This document shows, piece after piece, positions 6,566 to 9,755 of a stretch of DNA of 9,755 nt (its first letter is position 1; every line of letters starts with the position of its first letter). This DNA comes from JBNKDD01 sp050288085 (GTDB lineage: Bacteria; Chloroflexota; Anaerolineae; Aggregatilineales; UBA3940): the NCBI GenBank assembly GCA_050288085.1, contig JBNKDD010000213.1:1-9755 (forward strand), written 5' to 3'. The notes under the pieces are model-generated. The model was not told where the DNA came from. It ran no database searches and saw only the letters and a program-made list of their open reading frames with translations. The position numbers and the translations under genes were made by a program.

Positions 6566-7933
6566 ATGAAGTCTCGTACACCCTATTACTATTCAACCCG
6601 TGACTTACTGATGATGGCGGCCCTCGCCGCGTTGGGCGGTGTGACCAGCACCTATATCAATGCACTGGGCGATATGGTGCAGTCGGTGGTTGGCTTTGCC
6701 GGGACAACGCAGTGGGCGGCTGGGCTGCACGTCCTGTGGCTGATCCTGGCGGTCGGGCTGACGGGCAAGCAGGGCGCAGGAACGATCACCGGTATTCTCA
6801 AAGGGGCCGTAGAGCTGCTGACCGGCAACACACATGGCCTGCTGGTGCTGCTGGTGGATGTTACAGCCGGTATCCTGGTGGATCTCGGATTGCTGCCCTT
6901 TCGCAATCGGGACAGTCTGCCCGCCTATGCCATAGCCGGAGGGTTGGCTGCGGCATCAAATGTATTTGTATTCCAGTTGTTCGCCTCGCTGCCTGCCGAT
7001 GTAATGGCTTATGGTGCCATGCTGCTGATCGGTGGGGTGGCCTTCGCCTCCGGGGTGCTGTTTGCTGGTGTATTGGGCTTTGCTTTGCTCAATGCGCTGC
7101 GCCGGTCCGGGGTGGTTAAAGATCGCGAACCGCAGACGATGAACCGCCGGGTTTACCCGATCTTTCTGGTCGTTGTACTCGTTTTGATTAGCGGCCTGTT
7201 TATCTACCTGCGCCAGACATTGAGCGGCCCGCCGGCGGTTCACATTGGCGGGGCGGTTTCTGCCCCATATGATTTCCCGGCTGAACACGATGATATTTCG
7301 CTGACGAAGGCCGAAGCCACCCTGCGCGATACCACCACTCGCTACGAAGGATATCCCCTGGCCGAGATCATCCGCCGGGCCGAACCAGCCTCTGATGCCG
7401 AGAAAATCCTGCTGCGCGCTACCGATGGCTACGCCTTTTTGATCAGCATGGATGAACTGCATCATAACGACAGCATTCTGCTGGCTCCACAGGGGCGGGG
7501 AGATGAAGCATCGTATGATATCGTCGGCCCAGAGAGCAGTAAAGCCTGGGTGCGCAGCGTGCAGGAAGTGATTGTAATCGGCTCATCGACGCTGCCGGTA
7601 GAAGGGGCACTGCAAGCCCCGGCACCATTCGACCCGGCAGACTGGGTGTCTGCCATGGACAGCACAACCATTGATGTCGGTGCTGGCCCGCAGAAATTAC
7701 AGGGTGCGCCGCTCGGCGAGGTGTTGGAGTCGATGGCACCAGAGGCGAGCGCGCAGAACGTGATCCTCTATGGGGCTGATGGTGAGGAAGTAACCCTATC
7801 ATTATCGGAAGTGCTGCCTGATGATGATCTCCGGCTGTTTACGGTCATTGATGCGGACACCGTCTCTTTTGCCGTGGCCCGCATGGATGGCGAGGTGCTG
7901 CTGGCACCGGTCCTTCGCATCAGTGTGCAATGA
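6566..7933 (+). CDS. ECF transporter S component (YkoE-like) with duplicated extracytoplasmic domain
   Basis: Substrate-binding membrane subunit of an energy-coupling-factor importer. Residues 12-180 hold five or six hydrophobic segments with a GKQGAG...GAVELLTGNTHGLLVLL core resembling YkoE (hydroxymethylpyrimidine/thiamin-related S components). A further membrane helix spans 196-216. Residues 224-455 should lie outside the membrane and consist of two similar units: one with GYPLAEIIRRAEP and ATDGYAFLISMDEL (262-298), one with GAPLGEVLESMAP and GADGEEVTLSLSEV (380-416). Each resembles part of the molybdopterin-dependent oxidoreductase fold, but the protein has no cysteine, so no molybdenum ligand; binding rather than catalysis is likely. 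ATG 6566 is preferred to TTG 6491, which would add a polar, low-complexity 25-residue leader. No Shine-Dalgarno is present; the leader is CAA- and A-rich. It overlaps the ATPase by ATGA. Substrate unknown: HMP-like, pterin or oxyanion-related are possibilities. Confidence 0.82.
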   Translation: MKSRTPYYYSTRDLLMMAALAALGGVTSTYINALGDMVQSVVGFAGTTQWAAGLHVLWLILAVGLTGKQGAGTITGILKGAVELLTGNTHGLLVLLVDVTAGILVDLGLLPFRNRDSLPAYAIAGGLAAASNVFVFQLFASLPADVMAYGAMLLIGGVAFASGVLFAGVLGFALLNALRRSGVVKDREPQTMNRRVYPIFLVVVLVLISGLFIYLRQTLSGPPAVHIGGAVSAPYDFPAEHDDISLTKAEATLRDTTTRYEGYPLAEIIRRAEPASDAEKILLRATDGYAFLISMDELHHNDSILLAPQGRGDEASYDIVGPESSKAWVRSVQEVIVIGSSTLPVEGALQAPAPFDPADWVSAMDSTTIDVGAGPQKLQGAPLGEVLESMAPEASAQNVILYGADGEEVTLSLSEVLPDDDLRLFTVIDADTVSFAVARMDGEVLLAPVLRISVQ

Positions 7934-8745
7934 TCACACTGCGTGATTTCAGCTACCGGTTTGCGGGCAGCCAGCATCATGCTTTGCAGCATGTGAACCT
8001 TAACATCGAACAGGGCGAGTTTGTCGTGCTGACCGGGCCGTCCGGCTGTGGTAAATCAACGCTGGCGCTGGGCATTGGCGGCTATTTGTTCAGCCAGTAC
8101 GATGGGGAAGCGGAAGGAACGGTTACCTCAGCTGGAATGAACGTCCAGCACACCCCGGTTTACGATCTGGCGGAGGTTGTCGGGCTGGTTCAGCAAAACC
8201 CCGAAGCGCAGTTCTGCACATTGACGATGATCGATGAGATCGCTTTTGGGCTGGAGAACCGCCGCCTGCCCCGTGACGAAATCCGCCAGCGGATCGATTG
8301 GGCGCTGGATGTGGTTGGCGCTGCCCACCTCATCGACCGCGACCTGGCAGCGCTATCCGGCGGTGAGCAGCAGAAAGTCGCCATCGCGGCCATGATGGCC
8401 GCCAGGCCACAGGTCTTGATCTTTGACGAGCCAACCTCGAATCTCGATCCGACGGCTACAGCGGATATCTTCCGGGTGATAGCGGACATCCGCACCCAGT
8501 CGGATATCACTGTGATTGTTATTGAGCATAAAGTGGCCTATCTTGCGCCCTTCTCACCGAGATTGATCCGGATGGAAGATGGTAGGGTGATCGCTGATGG
8601 GCCGCTGGTGGGCAGCACAACCAACTGGTTGATACCGGCGTCGCGCCGTCCTGATCCGCCCATCGTTGATTCGCCCCCGGTTGTCGCGGTTAAGGATCTG
8701 GTGGCGGGGCACGGCCAGGATGACATTTTGCGAGTGTCTCGCTGA
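7930..8745 (+). CDS. ECF transporter ATPase, first half of a frameshifted two-domain (YkoD-like) protein
   Basis: ATPase subunit driving the ECF importer from the cytoplasmic face. It is a complete first ABC domain: Walker A GPSGCGKST (36-44), Q-loop QQNPEAQF (88-95), signature LSGGEQQ (142-148), Walker B VLIFDE (162-167) and switch His200 in VIVIEHK. After about residue 220 the frame enters the first strand of a second ABC domain (VVAVKDLVAGHG, then QDDILR) and stops at TGA 8743-8745. The continuation lies in the next frame from about 8735, so a one-base loss near 8733 (for example CGAAGTG to CGAGTG, restoring ILRSVSLTVHSGE) explains the split. The joined protein would be about 490 residues, the size of Bacillus YkoD. 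The start overlaps the S-component stop (ATGA). No slippery motif suggests programmed shifting. Confidence 0.9.
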   Translation: MITLRDFSYRFAGSQHHALQHVNLNIEQGEFVVLTGPSGCGKSTLALGIGGYLFSQYDGEAEGTVTSAGMNVQHTPVYDLAEVVGLVQQNPEAQFCTLTMIDEIAFGLENRRLPRDEIRQRIDWALDVVGAAHLIDRDLAALSGGEQQKVAIAAMMAARPQVLIFDEPTSNLDPTATADIFRVIADIRTQSDITVIVIEHKVAYLAPFSPRLIRMEDGRVIADGPLVGSTTNWLIPASRRPDPPIVDSPPVVAVKDLVAGHGQDDILRVSR

Positions 8746-8747
8746 CC

Positions 8748-9401
8748 GTGCACTCCGGCGAATTTGTGGCGCTGATGGGCGATAACGGCTCCGGCAAGAC
8801 GACCCTCCTACACAGCTTATGCGGGTTGCATAACCCACGAGGCGGAGGCATCGACGTGCTCGGATATGACCCGGCCCAAACACCCGTGTCAAAATTTGCC
8901 CAGCAGGTTGGCGTTGTTTTTCAGAATGCCGAACACCAGTTGTTTGCTTCAACTGTCTGGGAGGAAGCGATCTTCGCAGCGGTCAATTTTGGGATGCTTG
9001 ACGACTCGGTTGAAGCGCATGCCCGGCAGCTGCTGGAACAGTGCGGGCTGTCCGACCGGCTGGACGATCACCCATACCGGTTAAGCTACGGTCAGAAACG
9101 CCGCCTGAACCTGGTGTCGGTGCTGACCTATCGCCCTCAGCTCATCCTTCTGGACGAAATTCTGATCGGTCAGGATGTTGAGAATGCCGCGTTTCTGATG
9201 GGTTTGCTGGCTGACCACGTTAATGGAGGCGGCATGGTCATCATGGTCAACCATAATCCCGACGTTACAGCCCATTACGCCAACCGACTGCTTTTTCTGG
9301 AAGCGGGGCAGATCGTGGTTGATGCACCGGTGAGACAAGGCTTTGAACAACTGGCTCAGCGAGGCAAAGATGTATATGTGCCGCTTGAGGCTGCATCGTG
9401 A
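8748..9401 (+). CDS. ECF transporter ATPase, second half of the frameshifted two-domain protein
   Basis: Second ABC domain of the same ATPase, in the frame following the break. From GTG 8748: Walker A GDNGSGKTT (11-19), Q-loop VFQNAEHQLF (57-66), signature LSYGQKRR (112-119), Walker B LILLDE (132-137), D-loop-like IGQD (140-143) and switch His169 in VNHNP. LSYGQ and IGQD are usual for the second domain of YkoD-type proteins, while Ile replaces Pro after the Walker B Glu. As a separate protein it would lack the first beta-strand and adenine-contacting loop, which lie in the preceding frame, so GTG 8748 is probably not a natural start. The stop TGA overlaps the T-component GTG (GTGA at 9398-9401). 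Confidence 0.88.
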   Translation: MHSGEFVALMGDNGSGKTTLLHSLCGLHNPRGGGIDVLGYDPAQTPVSKFAQQVGVVFQNAEHQLFASTVWEEAIFAAVNFGMLDDSVEAHARQLLEQCGLSDRLDDHPYRLSYGQKRRLNLVSVLTYRPQLILLDEILIGQDVENAAFLMGLLADHVNGGGMVIMVNHNPDVTAHYANRLLFLEAGQIVVDAPVRQGFEQLAQRGKDVYVPLEAAS

Positions 9402-9755
9402 AACCGCTGATTACTTACCAATCAGGCACCAGTCTGCTTCACCGCCTGCATCCACTGGTTAAGCTGGCATGGCTGTTATTTGTGACAGTGCTGGTGTTCA
9501 TTCTGCACAGTCCGTGGGCGGTATCAGGTGTCCTGGCGGCAGCGGTTTTATTGTTTCTCATAACCCGTTTGCCGCTCGCACAGGTACGGGGTTTGAAGCT
9601 GTTTATTTCAACAGCGCTGGTGCTGCTGATTTTACAAATTCTATTCCGCGATCAGGGCCGCCTGTTGGCGCAACTTGGCCCGCTGACCATCACAACCGGC
9701 GGCGTGGAAGCAGGCGTATATGTGGCCGCTCGTTTTCTCAGCTTGGTGTTGTTCA
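9398..9755 (+). CDS. ECF transporter T component (CbiQ/EcfT family), 3'-truncated by window edge
   Basis: Transmembrane coupling subunit linking the ATPase to the S component. GTG 9398 overlaps the ATPase stop by GTGA. The 119 visible codons read MKPLITYQSGTSLLHRLHPL, then two adjoining hydrophobic segments (KLAWLLFVTVLVFILH and WAVSGVLAAAVLLFLI), a third (LFISTALVLLILQILF), and GVEAGVYVAARFLSLVLF at the edge. The opening SxLHRLHPLVKL pattern and the later GVxxGxxxAxRF stretch are typical of CbiQ/EcfT proteins. The coupling motifs with conserved Arg that touch the ATPases should lie beyond the window. Gene order S-A-A-T equals ykoE-ykoD-ykoC. Family call is firm. Confidence 0.9.
   Translation, partial: MKPLITYQSGTSLLHRLHPLVKLAWLLFVTVLVFILHSPWAVSGVLAAAVLLFLITRLPLAQVRGLKLFISTALVLLILQILFRDQGRLLAQLGPLTITTGGVEAGVYVAARFLSLVLF

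Noticed and set aside
6956..7465. Long open frame of 169 codons on the - strand within the S-component gene.
   Set aside because: It is antisense to a clearly homologous gene, has a Gln/Arg-rich composition with no recognisable domain, and is a shadow of codon bias.
8731..8745. Programmed frameshift joining the two ATPase halves.
   Set aside because: No slippery heptamer or upstream internal Shine-Dalgarno is visible at the junction; a simple one-base loss explains it better.

Overview
The window looks like a chromosomal segment of a free-living bacterium of moderately high G+C content. Gene content and protein style (an SNF2/SWIM operon, a GntR regulator fused to a solute-binding domain, an ECF importer with a two-domain ATPase, little use of Shine-Dalgarno sequences) fit the Chloroflexota, perhaps Anaerolineae-like. 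That assignment is inference; there is no rRNA or marker gene. Every intact gene whose end is visible stops at TGA, so the genetic code appears standard.

Region 1 (1-3829, + strand) is an overlapping three-gene operon. It holds the C-terminal part of an SNF2-family helicase, a SWIM zinc-finger protein, and a 585-residue protein with features of the XPB/Ssl2 helicase-associated family but no helicase motifs. A strong hairpin terminator (3838-3875) closes it and may also serve the converging gene.

Region 2 (3923-5303) is a degraded stretch. It carries a remnant of an FtsX/MacB-type permease (- strand) that lacks its N-terminus and is frameshifted, an imperfect 89-bp inverted repeat at its broken end, and a ribbon-helix-helix gene. 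The latter has a good leader with a near-perfect palindrome but is interrupted by TGA where tryptophan is expected. About 200 bp of hairpin-rich sequence follows, with one doubtful 25-codon ORF.

Region 3 (5304-9755) is a transport locus. A GntR-type repressor with a C-terminal periplasmic-binding-like sensor domain (- strand) diverges from a tightly overlapping S-A-A-T operon for an ECF-type importer. The layout matches YkoE-YkoD-YkoC of Bacillus: S component, two-domain ATPase, T component. The S component is unusual: after its membrane part it carries a tandemly duplicated extracytoplasmic domain resembling part of the molybdopterin-oxidoreductase fold, without any cysteine. The two-domain ATPase is split by a one-base frameshift. 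The T component runs off the window end.

The best candidate for an undescribed system is this transporter: an S component with its own duplicated extracellular domain, controlled by a regulator whose sensor domain is itself a solute-binding fold. Three reading-frame lesions in one window (4360, 4833, about 8733) may be true decay or assembly errors, and reads would separate these.
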